Below are positions 10,325-22,459 of a stretch of 64,000 nt of DNA, in pieces. The notes under the pieces were generated by a model that was not told the DNA's origin, ran no database searches, and was given only the letters and a program-made list of their open reading frames with translations. Source of the DNA: Plectosphaerella cucumerina (lineage: Eukaryota; Ascomycota; Sordariomycetes; Glomerellales; Plectosphaerellaceae); NCBI GenBank assembly GCA_020746995.1, contig JAGPXD010000002.1, positions 5,766,001-5,830,000 of the forward strand. The letters run 5' to 3'. The translations under genes were made by a program, and so were the position numbers. How positions within the stretch are numbered: position 1 is the first letter of the stretch; the number at the start of each line of letters is the position of its first letter.

Positions 10325-11548
10325 GATGCGAAACGAGTGTATGGAGGTTCGGGGGTATTCGTTTGGCGCAGAGTCACTCTTTCATCAGAATGAAACTGGG
10401 TGTGAAGAGGTCATACTAGGGAGTGGCCCAGAGCAGAGGCCGTCAGTGACGCCTCTTTGTAAGTCTCAGCTCCTCGGCCGACATCGAGAATTGTTCCCCT
10501 GGTGACCGGCTCCATGGTAGAACAGACGGATAGAAGTCGTAGCACCGCCATCGTCAACTCCGGTGCCTTTTCTCGTGGCAGGCAATCAATAGCCAGCCAG
10601 AATCTTCCGCCGGGGAGCGTGGCCGTTGGAAGTTTGCCGGCCATCGCGTGACACAGACATTCCGGTCCGATAGCATGAGCTCCGCCGCCCGCCGTCATGT
10701 GGCGTCCGGGGGATGACACGGTTCCTGACGGGGCCACGTCGGTCTCGGGAGGCCCATGTGTATCGTCGCATCCATCGTCTGCCACGACATTCGGAGAGGA
10801 CTCGACGCGTCACTGGACTCGGTGGTGCCGGCCGATTCTCGAGTCCTGAGTGACGAGAGCACCGGTGCTCAGGGGCGAAGGAGCACGGGTGGTTGGGGGC
10901 ACAAGGCCGTCCTGACGGCTGACTAGGGCATCGGCCAAGGTTTGTGTCAGAGAGGAGGCTTTCGACCGGATTTCACAAGTGGAAGCGGGATGTTGAGGTT
11001 GTTCCGCCTTCTGACCGGACTGACTCCCGTCAGGGCTGCGGCCTAGACCCGAACAAGCGATGCTTCGTATTGGCAAATGCCTCCCACCGGGCGGGGTTCC
11101 GTTCCGACAGACTGGCAAGCGATGTGGGTGTTGGTCAATGTCCGGGGCAGACTGACGAACAGCCTTCCCCACCACACCTCGAGGGCATGTGGGAGAGGTC
11201 TAAGGGTCGTCGTCCCCTCATCATGCCATCCCCACATGGGGCCATCACCCCAGAGGCGCCTGCTTAGCTCCTTTAAGCGAGCTGGGGATCGACCGCGGGG
11301 TAGTAAATGTTAGTGGGGATCCTGGGGACCCTGGGGGAGACCTCTCACTGCGTTCAACCGTGTTTGTCTGCCGGATCAGGGGAATGTAGCATTAGGAGGG
11401 AGGAGAACAGGGAGGTAGAACGACATAAAGGTTGGGCGCCATCGCATGTGCTCTCCAGGACCACGATACAAAGCGACAAGACGCATTCGATCTTGACACC
11501 TCAGAGTCCGAAAAGAAACCGTCTCACAGAGCAGTATCACAAGTCGCA
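10325..11548. other. Divergent intergenic region
   Basis: It separates the secreted-protein gene (minus) from the flavin monooxygenase gene (plus) and should hold both promoters. The frames inside look non-coding. Nothing else was recognised. Confidence 0.4.
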
Positions 11549-13549
11549 ATGGGTGAACGTTGCAATCCGGACCCCTTCGTCCTCAAGGATGAGCCTGTTG
11601 AGAACCAGCGCCCGATGAGGGTCATTGTCATCGGCGGGGGTTTCTCAGGCATCTACGCCACCATCAGGTTGTCCCAGCGGCTGAGGAACGTCACCATTCA
11701 GACGTATGAACAGAACGAAGAGATTGGTGGTGTCTGGTAAGGACCTTGTCAAACAAGCGTCTGCCATCTCATATTGACCGTGTCAGGTGGCTGAACAAAT
11801 ACCCGGGCATCGCATGCGACATTCCGTGTAAGTGAACCCCCAAGACCAGTCTGCACGATCTTTGCTGATCAGCCCCTCTTTCCAGCGTATTCTTACCAAT
11901 TCACCTTTGCTCCGAGTCCGTACTGGTCGTCGCTGTACGCCCCCGGCCCGGAAATTCGGGCGTACATGCAAGACGTGGCCAAGCGGTATGGGGCAACCCG
12001 CTTCATCAAGGTCTCCCACGCAGTTCAGACATGTGTCTGGGACGCAAGCCGGCGAAAATGGTGGGTTGCGTCATGTCCGATGATGCCCTACCGCGAGACT
12101 GACATGTGTCAGGAACGTGACGGTCAAGAACCTCAAGACGGGAGAGATCATCGAAGATTCCGCCGACGTAGTCATCTCCGCCAAAGGAGGCCTCAATGAG
12201 GTTGCCTGGCCCAAGATCAAGGGCCTGGAGGAGTACCAGGGAAAGCTCGTCCACTCGGGAGCCTGGGATGAGAGGTGTGTCCGGGTCGCCCGGCCTCATC
12301 TGTACTCCACTGACACTTGCCAGTCTTGATTTGAAGAACAAGCGCGTCGGTGTCATTGGCAACGGCTCCAGCGCCATCCAGATCGTGCCCGCCATCCAGA
12401 AGATCGAGGGCATCAAGGTCTGGAACTTTGTCCGCAGCCCCACGTGGGTGTCGACCTCCTTTGGCGATGTCGCCATGGAGAAGATGGGACTGGACCCGAA
12501 GGATACCAATTGTAAGTCATCCGCTCTCTGCATCTCTCACAAACTCACATCTCGTGCCGGCAGTCTCCCGAACCTGGCAGGAGCGCATGGCCAGACACCC
12601 CGACTTCTTCCACCAGATGCGGAAGACAATCGAGCAGGAGGCCGGCAAGAAGTACAAGTTCGCCCTCAAGGACTCCCCCGAACAGGCAACCGCTCTGGCA
12701 AAGTTCCAGAAGCACATGCGGGACCGGTTGGCGTCGCGGCCGGACCTGTACGAGGCCATCCTCCCGACCTTCGCACCAGGCTGCCGACGGCTCACGCCGG
12801 GCCCTGGCTACCTCGAGGCGCTGCAGGAACCAAACGTGACTTTCACCAACAAGGCCATCACAGAGATGAACCCCTCTGGTCTGAAGATGGCCACCGGCGA
12901 GCAGATCGACCTCGACGTCGTCGTCTGCGCCACAGGCTTCAATGTCGCGGCACCCCCGTCCTTCACCGTGACGGGCCGCAACGGCACGACGCTTCAGCAG
13001 AAATGGTCGCCCCTGCCCGAGACATATCTCGCCATCGCGGTCGACGAGTTCCCCAACTTCTTCCTCATCGGCGGGCCAAACTCAAGCCTCGGCTCCGGCA
13101 GCCTCCTCAGCGTCTTCGAGGCCCAGGGCGACTACGTCGTCAAGCTGATCCGCAAGCTGCAAAAGGAGGACTACGCCACCTTCGAGGTGCGCCCCGAGCG
13201 CGTGGCCGACTTCAGCAAGTACATCGACGAGTACTTCAAGCTCACCGTGTACACGGACGATTGCTCTTCGTGGTACCGCGCCAACCGGACCCACGACCGC
13301 ATCGTCGGGCTATGGCCAGGGTCGTCGCTGCACTGCCTCGAGACGCTGCGGTCCCCGCGCTGGGAGGACTTTGTCTTCGAGTCCGCGGATCCCTCGGGGA
13401 ACTTGCTGCGGTGGCTGGGTAACGGTAACACGCTGACGTTGACGGAGGGTGATGCTGGTTGGTTCTTGGAGAAGAACTTTGTGGATGTGCCGAAGGAGGA
13501 GAGGCCCGAGGAGAGCGAGATTTACCTTCAGCGGCCATTCTCATACTAG
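11549..13549 (+). CDS. FAD-dependent Baeyer-Villiger-type monooxygenase (StcW-like)
   Basis: This is a class B flavoprotein monooxygenase, which would insert an oxygen atom beside a ketone or hydroxylate using NADPH and O2; the substrate is unknown. The start MGERCNPDPF leads to the FAD motif VIVIGGGFSGIYA. Frame-preserving introns follow after GGVW, after IACDIP, after the exon ending near 12,060, near 12,275-12,324 and near 12,511-12,563. The Baeyer-Villiger fingerprint appears as YQGKLVHSGAWD, with Tyr for the usual Phe. The NADPH Rossmann motif is VGVIGNGSSAIQ. The C-terminal half has VVCATGFNV (the ATG motif) and ends YLQRPFSY. Length is about 570 residues, usual for the group. Homologues such as StcW act in secondary metabolism, but no synthase gene is near, so a catabolic or detoxifying role is equally possible. 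Confidence 0.88.
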
Positions 13550-14052
13550 CTTTTCGTTCAGACTGTCATCTTGTCAACTATTGATCCGGCGCACATTCTA
13601 TACCTTGCAGGCTCATGTTTCCTTGGTGGTGTGTTTTTCCATCTTGTCAAGCCTCGAAGTATGATGCTCCTGCAAGCGCAGCAAGGGTGTTGTGTTGCCA
13701 ATTGAATCTGTAAATGAGTCGGAGCATCCCAATCGACAACAATCGAGCCGATCGATCCGTGGGCGGGCTTTGCTCGAACTCGACGTGGTGGCGACTGGGT
13801 TTTGTGAAGCACAGGAAGGAAGGCCCTGAAATGAGGGCTGACGACACGATGTCAGCGGCACTGCACGAGCGGGTCCATCTGGATCCATTCTGTCAGGATG
13901 AGGAACCCCTCCGTGCTTCGACCTCCAGCTTGGCGGACATTTGCTCCCCTTCCACCAAACAACCCCCAAAGCACGCCCGAGTCACACATTGGGCCGTCAA
14001 AAGGCCCGGATCCCTCGCACGACATCTCCCTCCTCCGAGCAACACCGCCACC
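13550..14052. other. Intergenic
   Basis: It holds the 3' flank of the monooxygenase gene and the promoter of the next gene. No distinct feature was recognised. Confidence 0.4.
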
Positions 14053-14760
14053 ATGCTCCCTCGCGCGACAGCCTGGCCACGGGCGGTCCTGCGCGTCCTC
14101 CGACAGCCCAGGACGAACTTGAACACTGCGCGACGCGCCCAGAGCTCCAGCTCCAAGACCTCGAACCCAAAATCCTCACCAAACGACCGAGCCTCCCGAA
14201 TCATCGACCGCCTACCGCGCCGCCTCCAACCCTACGCATCCTCCCTCCGACGCGCCCCCGTCTCCCACGTTGTCGCCTTTCTCATCCTGCACGAAATCAC
14301 CGCCATCGTGCCGCTCCTCGCCCTCTTCTCCGTCTTCCACTACACATCGTACACCCCCACCGCCCTCGTCTCGAACGCTGGCTACTGGGGCGGCGACATT
14401 GGCGAGACGTCGGCAAAGTTCGCCCGGTACTTCGCCAGGAAGGGCTGGCTCGGCCTCGGGGGTGACGGCCAGGCAGCCGACGCCGTGGGTGACGAGGCCG
14501 CGGACCAGGCTCGCACCCTCGCGGCTGCCGGCACGAGCGACGGGAGGCGGGACGCATCACCGGGTGTTTACGATGCCCGAGACGGCACCGTTGGCGAGCC
14601 GGAGGCGTACGAGGGCCAGTACAAGGTCGTCACCGAGGTTGCCGTGGCATGGCTCATCACCAAGGGGCTGCTGCCGGCTCGCATCCTCCTAAGCGTATGG
14701 GCAACGCCTTGGTTTGCCGGCGTCATGCTCAGGGCGCGCAGCGTCTTCCGTAGGCCGTGA
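14053..14760 (+). CDS. Small mitochondrial membrane protein (fungal Mrx11/YPL041C-like)
   Basis: Start ATG 14,053 sits in GCCACCATG and opens a basic, acid-free leader (MLPRATAWPRAVLRVLRQPR) typical of mitochondrial import. The frame is open further upstream to 13,714, but that part does not look coding. The core has RAPVSHVVAFLILHEITAI followed by PLLALFSVFHY, a hydrophobic segment with a buried His-Glu that is characteristic of a conserved fungal mitochondrial family. A second hydrophobic segment lies at the end (VAVAWLITKGLLPARILLSV). The region between (about residues 120-195) is Ala/Gly-rich and likely disordered. The budding-yeast relative, if this assignment is right, is associated with mitochondrial gene-expression (MIOREX) assemblies. 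Coding and organelle are fairly sure; the family name is from recall only. Confidence 0.75.
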   Translation: MLPRATAWPRAVLRVLRQPRTNLNTARRAQSSSSKTSNPKSSPNDRASRIIDRLPRRLQPYASSLRRAPVSHVVAFLILHEITAIVPLLALFSVFHYTSYTPTALVSNAGYWGGDIGETSAKFARYFARKGWLGLGGDGQAADAVGDEAADQARTLAAAGTSDGRRDASPGVYDARDGTVGEPEAYEGQYKVVTEVAVAWLITKGLLPARILLSVWATPWFAGVMLRARSVFRRP

Positions 14761-14977
14761 CAGAGGTCCAACCAGAACTAAAGTAAACAAGAACGAAAAC
14801 GGGCATCCAAGTGCTTCCAGCTTTGTGCATTGTATCTATCTCATCTGGTGTGGGATCGCCATCCTTCTCAAGACGGCTAGACTCTGTCTCCTCTCACTCC
14901 GAATTTTTTAGAACAGCTCGGCCAGCATTACGCCGGCCCAGGCACGGGGTCGTTCGGCATGGATCAGGGCGAGGCGC

Positions 14978-15904
14978 TTAAGCCTTCTCGTAGATCCAGT
15001 CGAACTGGGCGGACTTCCACTGGACGAGGTCACCCTCGGCGAACCAGAGGGCGATCTCCTTCTTGGCGTTCTCGACGGAGTCGGAGCCGTGGCAGACGTT
15101 GCGGCCGACGTCGATGGCGAAGTCGCCACGGATGGTGCCGGGGGAAGAGGCAAGGGGGTTGGTGGCACCGAGGATGGCTGGGGACGTGTTTGATTAGCAA
15201 AGGGGCCTCGCGCTGGGACGGGATCGGGGTGTGTAACATACCACGGCCGGTCTTGACGGCATCACGGCCCTCCCAGACCATGGCGCAGATGGGGCCGCTG
15301 GACATGTCTGCAATCGGGTCAGTCTACGGTGTACTCGGCAGCTCGCTAGGTTAGTGCAGTCTCTTACAGGAGATCAGGCCGGGGAAGAAGGCCTTGTCCT
15401 TGAGGTCGGCGTCTGGAGGCGGTCAGCATTGGCGGGGTAGCTCCAGGGTGGCAACGGCAGAGGCAACGCACAGTGGGTCTCAAGGTGCTCCTTGCCGGGG
15501 GAAACGAGCTTGATGGCAGCAAGCTTGAAGCTGTGGAACATGTATCGTCAGTATCGTCGCATCTGGGGATATGAACTAGCAGGGTGGTGCTTGGGAGTCA
15601 ACATACCCACGGTTCTCGAAGCGAGAGATGATGGGGCCGATGAGGCCACGCTAGGGCGCTGTCAGTTCCTGTCGTGATCCGAGCTGTGTTGCCCGGCTAT
15701 GTGCCGCGTGGATCGTCGTACCTGGACGCCATCAGGCTTGATGGCGATGAAGCTATCTCGGAGTCAGCGCGGGCCCGAGACGGGGTGTGTGGCGGCTAAG
15801 GACGAGGAATGGCGGGGTAATGTTTTTTTTCCTCGCCCTGAAGCTTCGCCCAACTTTGCCGGTGCGGGGAAGTATGACACTTACGTCTGCTCGGAGGAAG
15901 ACAT
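14978..15904 (-). CDS. ndk1: Nucleoside diphosphate kinase
   Basis: It transfers the gamma phosphate from ATP to nucleoside diphosphates through a phosphohistidine. Five introns interrupt a canonical chain of about 153 residues: MSSSEQT, then FIAIKPDGVQ, RGLIGPIISRFENRG, FKLAAIKLVSPGKEHLETH, YADLKDKAFFPGLISYMSSG and GPICAMVWEGRDAVKTGR, then AILGATNPLASSPGTIRGDF. The active-site histidine is in GRNVCHGSDSVENAKKE, and the C-terminus is QFDWIYEKA with its stop at 14,978-14,980. The start chosen (15,904) gives the standard cytosolic form. The same frame stays open upstream to an ATG at 16,183 and would add 93 residues including a hydrophobic segment. Confidence 0.95.
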
Positions 15905-16183
15905 GGCTGCGTTTTTGGAAGGAGGAATGAGGGTTGGTTCCGTGGTGTTGTTGAGTTGAGGAGATGGCACGATGTCCTTGTGGTTGGCGGGGAAAAAAGA
16001 GAAAGAGAGCAGGGCCAGGAGGAGGAGGTTGAGAATTACGCTGGCCGTACCAAGTGGGTTCAGCAGTCGGCGTGGAGGGGTCGATTGGCCACGCTTTTTC
16101 GCGGGGCCGGCCGCCAGCGAGGGTTCCTGCTCTTGCCGCTGCTCCTGTTCCGAAGGCGAGGCGGTCTGGAGGGACGGCGCCAT

Positions 16184-17163
16184 GTTGATTGGCCAACGGC
16201 TGGTGCTTCGAGCTCGAGCGGGTCTGACAGTGTGATTACGGTTTCCAGCGAAGCAGCACTGTGAGAGGAGCTGGCACGGACAGGAGACACGGCGACGAAT
16301 GTGCCAAGTCGCCTTAGCTCAGACAGCTCTGGCTGCGTGTAAGAAATGCAAAGATAAAACTGATGGTGAACCGATACCCTTGAAGGATTGAACGGGGGAT
16401 CAAGCGCTGTCGAAGCTGGACGCAGCCCTGGAGGTCAAAAGTAGACAGGAGAAGGTGAGTTTCGTGGAGCTTCTCGGGTTGGATTTGCTCACGGAGCAAT
16501 AGTTCGCATAATGGCATACGGGAGTCCTGGAAGATGTCCCCCAATTTCGAGGCACTCCGCAGCTGCACTGGAATGATTTATATCTGATGTACAGGAAGGC
16601 ATATTGAGGCCCGAGAGATTCATCTGCAGTAGACGCCACCTCTCAATGAACATAAAGCTCGAAGTGGTGGCTTGGCTGGGGGCGTGTCAAGTCCCCGTTA
16701 GTTGAATACCACGGCCACCTCAAGATTCCGTGCTTCAACTCTTGCAGCCACAATCCATTACAGCTCATCTTATTGCGTCCGTGAAGAAGCCTCACGAAAG
16801 GGTCTTGGAGGAACTCGGCATGAAGAATGACTCTTCAGCTTCCCGGTCTCGCGATATCTGAGTCGGGCGCCTGGGTCAGGCCCAGTCGCTTCCTTGAGCA
16901 TCGATGTTTCGGCTTGGCCACCAAGTCCCCCCTGCAGTCCACTGAAATCCCAAAGCGGAACTTCCGACGTGGACCTCCCGTGAACAGTGCCAGTGCGCTG
17001 CTGGAGCCAGCAGCCCATCCTAAACCTCCACGTCTCCAGCCAACACGCCCGGTCGCTGCGACGGATTGACTCCGTCTTTCCCTTCAAACACTCTGATCAC
17101 AAGCAAGACGTCGCTACTGCGCCAGTCTGCTCTTCACATATCAAATCTATCATCCAGATCGCA
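16184..17163. other. Divergent intergenic region
   Basis: It lies between nucleoside diphosphate kinase (minus) and glucosidase II alpha (plus), so it should carry both promoters. The frames inside look non-coding. Confidence 0.4.
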
Positions 17164-20100
17164 ATGCGGTCAGGCGGGAAGCTCGCCTGGAGGCAAGCAG
17201 CCCTCCTGGGCTTCGTGCTGCTCATCGCCTGCTTGGTGCCGCAGGCCGGTACGTTCCACGAGACGGGCGCCTGCCCCGAAGACAACCCACGCTGACCGCG
17301 TCGACAGCCTCCGTCAAGGAGAACGATTTCAAAAAGTGCCACCAGTCTGGCTTCTGCAAGCGGAACCGAGACTATGCCGACAACGCCTCTGCCCAGGGCT
17401 CATCATGGGTCGCCCCATACAGCGTCAAGCCCGACACGGTGTCCTTGAAGGACGGCCAGCTTTCCGCGGTTATCCTCAAGACGATCAACAACAACAAGGA
17501 GACGGTCAACCTCCCCGTCACCGTCTCGTTCCTCGAATCTGGCACCGCCCGCGTGACAATCGACGAGGAGAGGCGACAGAACAAGGACATCGAACTCCGA
17601 CACGACAGCAAGGCCAGGAAGGAGAGGTACAACGAAGCTGAGAAGCTTGTTATCGTGGGCGGTCTGGAACTGGACACGGAGGCCAAGATCACGCAGCAGG
17701 ATGCGTCGCATGTCGTCGTGCACTACGGTCCCGGCTTCAAGCTCGAGGCTGTCATCAAGTTCTCGCCCTTCTCGGTCGACTTCAAGAGGGACGGCGTCTC
17801 CCACGTCAAGCTGAACGATCACGGCCTGCTCAACGTAGAGCACTGGCGCCCCAAGGTCGAGAAGGTGGTCGAGCAGCCCGCCGAGGGTGACGAACAGAAG
17901 CCAATCGACGGTGAGGCCAGCGCGGAGGCCGCGAAGCCTGCCGGAGTGGACGAGTCCACCTGGTGGGACGAGACCTTTGGAGGCAACACCGACTCGAAGC
18001 CCAAGGGCCCCGAGAGCATCGCCCTCGACATCACCTTCCCTGGCTACCAGCACGTCTACGGCATCCCCGAGCACGCTGGTCCCATGGCCCTGAAGGAGAC
18101 CCGCGGCGCCGATGGCCAGTACTCGGAGCCCTACAGGCTGTACAACTCGGATGTCTTTGAGTACATCCTCGATAGCCCGATGACGCTGTACGGCGCCATT
18201 CCCTTCATGCAGGCTCATCGCAAGGACTCGCACGTTGGCGTGTTCTGGCTCAACGCCGCCGAGACGTGGATCGACATCACCAAGGCGAAGAGCAGCACTA
18301 ACCCTCTCTCTATCGGTGCCAAGACCAACACCAACACGCACTGGATCTCCGAGGCTGGCCTCATCGATGTCTTCGTTTTCCTCGGCCCTACGCCCAAGGA
18401 TGTCATCAAGAGCTACACTGCGCTCACCGGCACGACCGCCATCCCCCAGGAGTTCTCCATCGGCTACCACCAGTGCCGCTGGAACTACAACTCTGACGAC
18501 GACGTCAAGGATGTGGACCGGAAGATGGATAAGTTCCAGATCCCCTACGATGTCATCTGGCTCGATATCGAGTACACCAACGACAAGATGTACTTTACGT
18601 GGGAGCCCAACATGTTCAAGGACCCCATCAGCATGGGCAAGCACCTGGACGAGCACGGCCGCCAGCTCGTCGTCATCATCGACCCCCACATCAAGAACAA
18701 GGAGGGCTACAGCACCGTCGCGGAGCTCAAGTCCAAGGATCTCGCCGTTCGCAACAAGGACGGCAACATCTTTGACGGCTGGTGCTGGCCTGGCTCGTCC
18801 CATTGGGTCGACTGCTTCAACCCGGCCGCCATCGAGTGGTGGAGCGGCCTCTTCGACTACAGCGCATTCAAGGGCACCCTGGAGAACACATTCATCTGGA
18901 ATGACATGAACGAGCCGTCCGTCTTCAACGGTCCCGAGGTCACCATGCCCAAGGACAACCTGCATCACGGCGACTGGGAGCACCGCGACGTCCACAACAT
19001 CAACGGCATGACCTTCCACAACGCCACGTTCCAGGCCCTCCTGACCCGCAAGAAGGGAGAGCTGCGCAGGCCGTTTGTGCTCACGCGGTCCTTCTACTCG
19101 GGCTCGCAGCGCTACGGCGCCATGTGGACCGGCGACAACCAGGCATCTTGGGAGCACCTCGCCATCTCGCTCCCCATGATCCTGAACCAGGGCATCTCGG
19201 GCTTCCCATTCGCCGGCTCGGACGTCGGCGGCTTCTTCGGCAACCCCGACTCGGACCTGATGGCCCGCTGGTACCAGGCTGGCGCCTTCTACCCCTTCTT
19301 CCGCGGCCACGCCCACATTGACGCGCGCCGCCGCGAGCCGTACCTCCTCGAGGAGCCCTACCGCACCATCATCACCGCCGCTCTGCGCCTCCGCTACAGC
19401 CTGATGCCTTCGTGGTACACGGCCTTCTACCAGTCCAACCAGGACGGCAGCCCCATCGTTAAGCCCATGTTCTACACCCACCCCACCGAGGAGGGCTCCT
19501 TCGACATTGACGACCAGCTGTTCCTGGGCAACACGGGCCTGCTCCACAAGCCCGTCGTCGCCAAGGACGTCGAGTCTGTCGAGATGTACATCCCCGACGA
19601 CGAGGTCTACTACGACTACTTCAACTACCACGTCCACTCGACGTCCAAGGGCAAGAAGCTCACCGTCGCCACACCCCTGGAAAAGACGGCTCTGATCATG
19701 CGCGGTGGCCACATCTTCCCTCGCCGCGATATCCCTCGTCGCTCGTCCAAGCTCATGCGCTTCGACGACTACACCCTGGTCGTCACGGTCGGCAAGTCGG
19801 GCGCCTCTGAGGGTGAGCTGTACGCCGACGACGGCGACTCGTTCGAGCACGAGGCCGGACAGTTCATCCATCGCAAGTTCGCCTTCGACAAGGACGCCAG
19901 CACCTTCACGTCGACAGAGGTCGGAGGCCGCGACACAACGCCCCTGAAGAAGGCTGGCTCGTGGCTCGAGGCCATAGACAGCGTCCACGTCGACAAGATT
20001 ATCATCGTCGGCGCCCCTGCGGCCTGGAAGGTCGACAGCGTCCTTGTTGAGTCGGGCGGCAGGAGCTGGTCCGTCCCGGTGCGGTACCACGCTGCCCTTG

Positions 20101-20177
20101 GTGGGCGGGCGTCGTTTGCCGTCGTCGGCCGTGTTGGCGCGCGCATTGGCGAGGACTTCACCGTCAAGCTGGCCTAA
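17164..20177 (+). CDS. ER alpha-glucosidase II, catalytic alpha subunit (GH31)
   Basis: It removes the two inner glucoses from the N-glycan of new glycoproteins in the endoplasmic reticulum and so runs the calnexin folding cycle. ATG 17,164 starts a signal peptide (AALLGFVLLIACLVPQAG). One intron runs from GTACGTTCC near 17,249 to GTCGACAG, after which ASVKENDFKKCHQSGFCKRN reads on. GH31 hallmarks are GIPEHAGPMALKET, YHQCRWNYNSDDDV, VIWLDIEYTNDKMYFTW, the nucleophile motif FIWNDMNEPSVFNGPE, and TGDNQASWEHL with GFPFAGSDVGGFFGNPD and the acid/base region. Length is about 980 residues, right for the family. No ER-retention signal is seen at the C-terminus; in other species a separate beta subunit holds the enzyme in the ER. 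Confidence 0.96.
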
Positions 20178-20942
20178 GCGAGCGGTGAGTTCTTTTCTGC
20201 TTGAAATGCGGGGGTAAACGGGGCTATGGTTGGGCCTGTAGACAGCACGCCAGTGCTATGTAAATGATAGATGATGGAATTGAGACACTGGTCAAGCAGA
20301 AGGCAATTATGAAAACGTAGACGAGTTTTTGGCTGTTCATGGAGTCATGCCTAGTGATCAACAGGCAAGGGGGCTTGAGAGACTTACTGATATCTTCTCA
20401 ACAGAACACCAGGTCTGTTACTTTCTGCCTTGTCTGCTACCCTTGCAGCTTCATTCCGCCAATTGTTGCTTCACCCACCGCATCATGAACTGCCGGAATT
20501 CGACACTGAAGCAATTTATTCCAGGCAGCGTCAACTACCCCTTTTTCCATTCATGCTCACCGACACACCGAGGACCTCGGGATCCCTCTTTGAGCGAATG
20601 TGGGACCGAGTCTTCGCACAATTTCGGACTAGCGTCTCTGCCTCTCTTGGCTGCCCTGTCGACGACATTCACAGGTCGGCCTGACATGTCATGCCCAGGC
20701 TTGCCCAGGCTTGGCTGCTTCCACATCGCAAGGTCGGCACCGGCAAGCCGGCCAGCACAATTGATAATAATGCCAATGGAGCGGCAAGCAGGGAAACACC
20801 CCTGGCCGCGCGGCGGGCTTGCCAAGATACGCACAAATCCGCGTCGAGGACACGCGTGGTGAGATGCTTCGTTTGGAAACATGCTTCACCACGACGAACC
20901 ACCGTGACGGCACCCGCCATACAATTCCCTCCGAATGCCGCC
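20178..20942. other. Intergenic
   Basis: It holds the 3' flank of glucosidase II alpha and the promoter of the next gene. No feature was recognised. Confidence 0.4.
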
Positions 20943-22459
20943 ATGATGAACTTCGCCTTTCCCTGGCGCAGAGCGGCCCTCGTGGTGCTTTGCGCCCTGC
21001 CGCTTCTCCTCCTCTTCGAGGCATACTCCGTCTATGCGGACAAGGTGAGCCGGTCTTCGGACCATTCCCTGGAATGCGGCTGACCCTCAACCTCCGACAG
21101 CACCACTACTACGCCCCCGGCACCGCTCTGGCCGGAACGCCGACCAAGACATCACAGATCCACTACCTGATGCCCGCGACATCCCCGAATGACAAGTTCT
21201 GCGCCGTCGTCGCCTCGGTACTCGTCAACCGCTTCCCAGCTCCTTACATCACGGGCTGGCGCGGCAAGGGAAGATACAACGCCACGGAGGCGCATACGGC
21301 CAAGCTATACTCGCTCAAGCGCTACCTTGACGCTCTGCCGCAGGGCGGTGACGACGACGACCTGGTCATCTTTGGCGACGGACACGACGTCATGGCCCAG
21401 CTGCCGGCCGATGCCGTGGTCGAGCGATATTTCGCCGTTGCCGAAGACGCTGACCGGCGGCTGGCGGACCGCTTTGGCCTCAGTATCGAAGAGGCTCGCG
21501 CTCGCGGCCTGCGGCAGACATTGTTTTGGGGCGCAGACAAGATGTGCTGGCCACCGTTGCACGATGAGCCGCAGTGCGCCGAGGTGCCTCGCTCACATCT
21601 TGCGCGAAACATTTTTGGGCCGAAGACGGAGAATGGGGATAGCACGTATGCCGACGCGCGCTTCTTCAACGCAGGGTCCGTGATCGGTCCGCTAGGCGAC
21701 CTGAGGGCTTTCATCGACGCTGGCGTCAAGGCGATTGAGACGACATTCGACTCGTCGTTCAAGTACCACTCCTCGGACCAGATCTACCTCGCGAGGTTAT
21801 GGGCGCAGCAGGAGGTGTCCCGCTCGGCGCGGATCGAGGCTGGCGCGGACAGCGACTCGGACGGCGAAGGCGAGGTCGAGTTCCACGTGGCCATCGACTA
21901 CGAGTCTGCGCTGGTGCAGACGGGGTGTTACTCCCACAAGTGGATGCACCGGCTCAACTACAACAACTCTGACCACACAGCACTGGTGACAGAAGACGTC
22001 TTCGACCAGGGAAAGATGTTCAAGCCGGTCCCCATCCAGATGCCGGGCCGCGTCTTCCAGTCCATGGTGCGCATCTACAAATCCCTTCCGGACATGCGCT
22101 ACAAGATATCAGCCCGGGACTGGGTGGGCGGTCTGAAGCTTGACACCAACGTGGCGACGCGGCACATCTTTGCCTTTTACCACGCGACGTGCAGCAAGAA
22201 GGACCTCGTCAAGGACTTCAAGCAGTACTGGTTCCACCCGCATCTCAAGGCGCTGCTCGGGGCAGCGTTCCGCGAGACGAAGCCTGGCACGCCCATCGCT
22301 GACAGCCTCATCGACGGACGAAGATGGGAGTACAAGACTGCGTATCCGGAAGAGGGAGCGTGGGATCAGCTCGGGGGCGTCTTTACGGACCACGAGGCGG
22401 AGCCGTTTCTGCCATTTGGGACGCTGTGCAAGGGGCACTGGGATTTGTTTGAGGAGTGA
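20943..22459 (+). CDS. Type II membrane glycosyltransferase-like protein (PLOD/GT25-type fold)
   Basis: ATG 20,943 (CCGCCATGATG) opens a short cytosolic stretch and one signal anchor (RRAALVVLCALPLLLLFEAY). An intron (GTGAGCCGG to CTCCGACAG) follows ADK. The lumenal domain starts HHYYAPGTALAG and shows HTAKLYSLKRYLDALPQ, a DXD-like LVIFGDGHDVMAQ, DARFFNAGSVIGPLGDLRAF and SFKYHSSDQIYLARLW. That order resembles the glycosyltransferase domain of procollagen lysyl hydroxylase/galactosyltransferase proteins. An acidic insert (DSDSDGEGE) follows. The C-terminus contains YNNSDHTALV, IFAFYHATCSKKDLVKDF and LPFGTLCKGHWDLFEE. Location in the Golgi or ER is inferred from the anchor. Donor and acceptor sugars are unknown. 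Confidence 0.8.

Noticed and set aside
13714..14052. Upstream extension of the small mitochondrial protein
   Set aside because: The extra 113 residues are non-conserved in look and would bury the clear presequence and the Kozak-like start at 14,053.
17403..20090. 895-codon open frame on the minus strand
   Set aside because: It is an exact antisense of the glucosidase II alpha gene. Its Val/Leu/Asp/Gly-rich, repetitive composition comes from the GC-biased third positions of the true gene, and it has no motifs.
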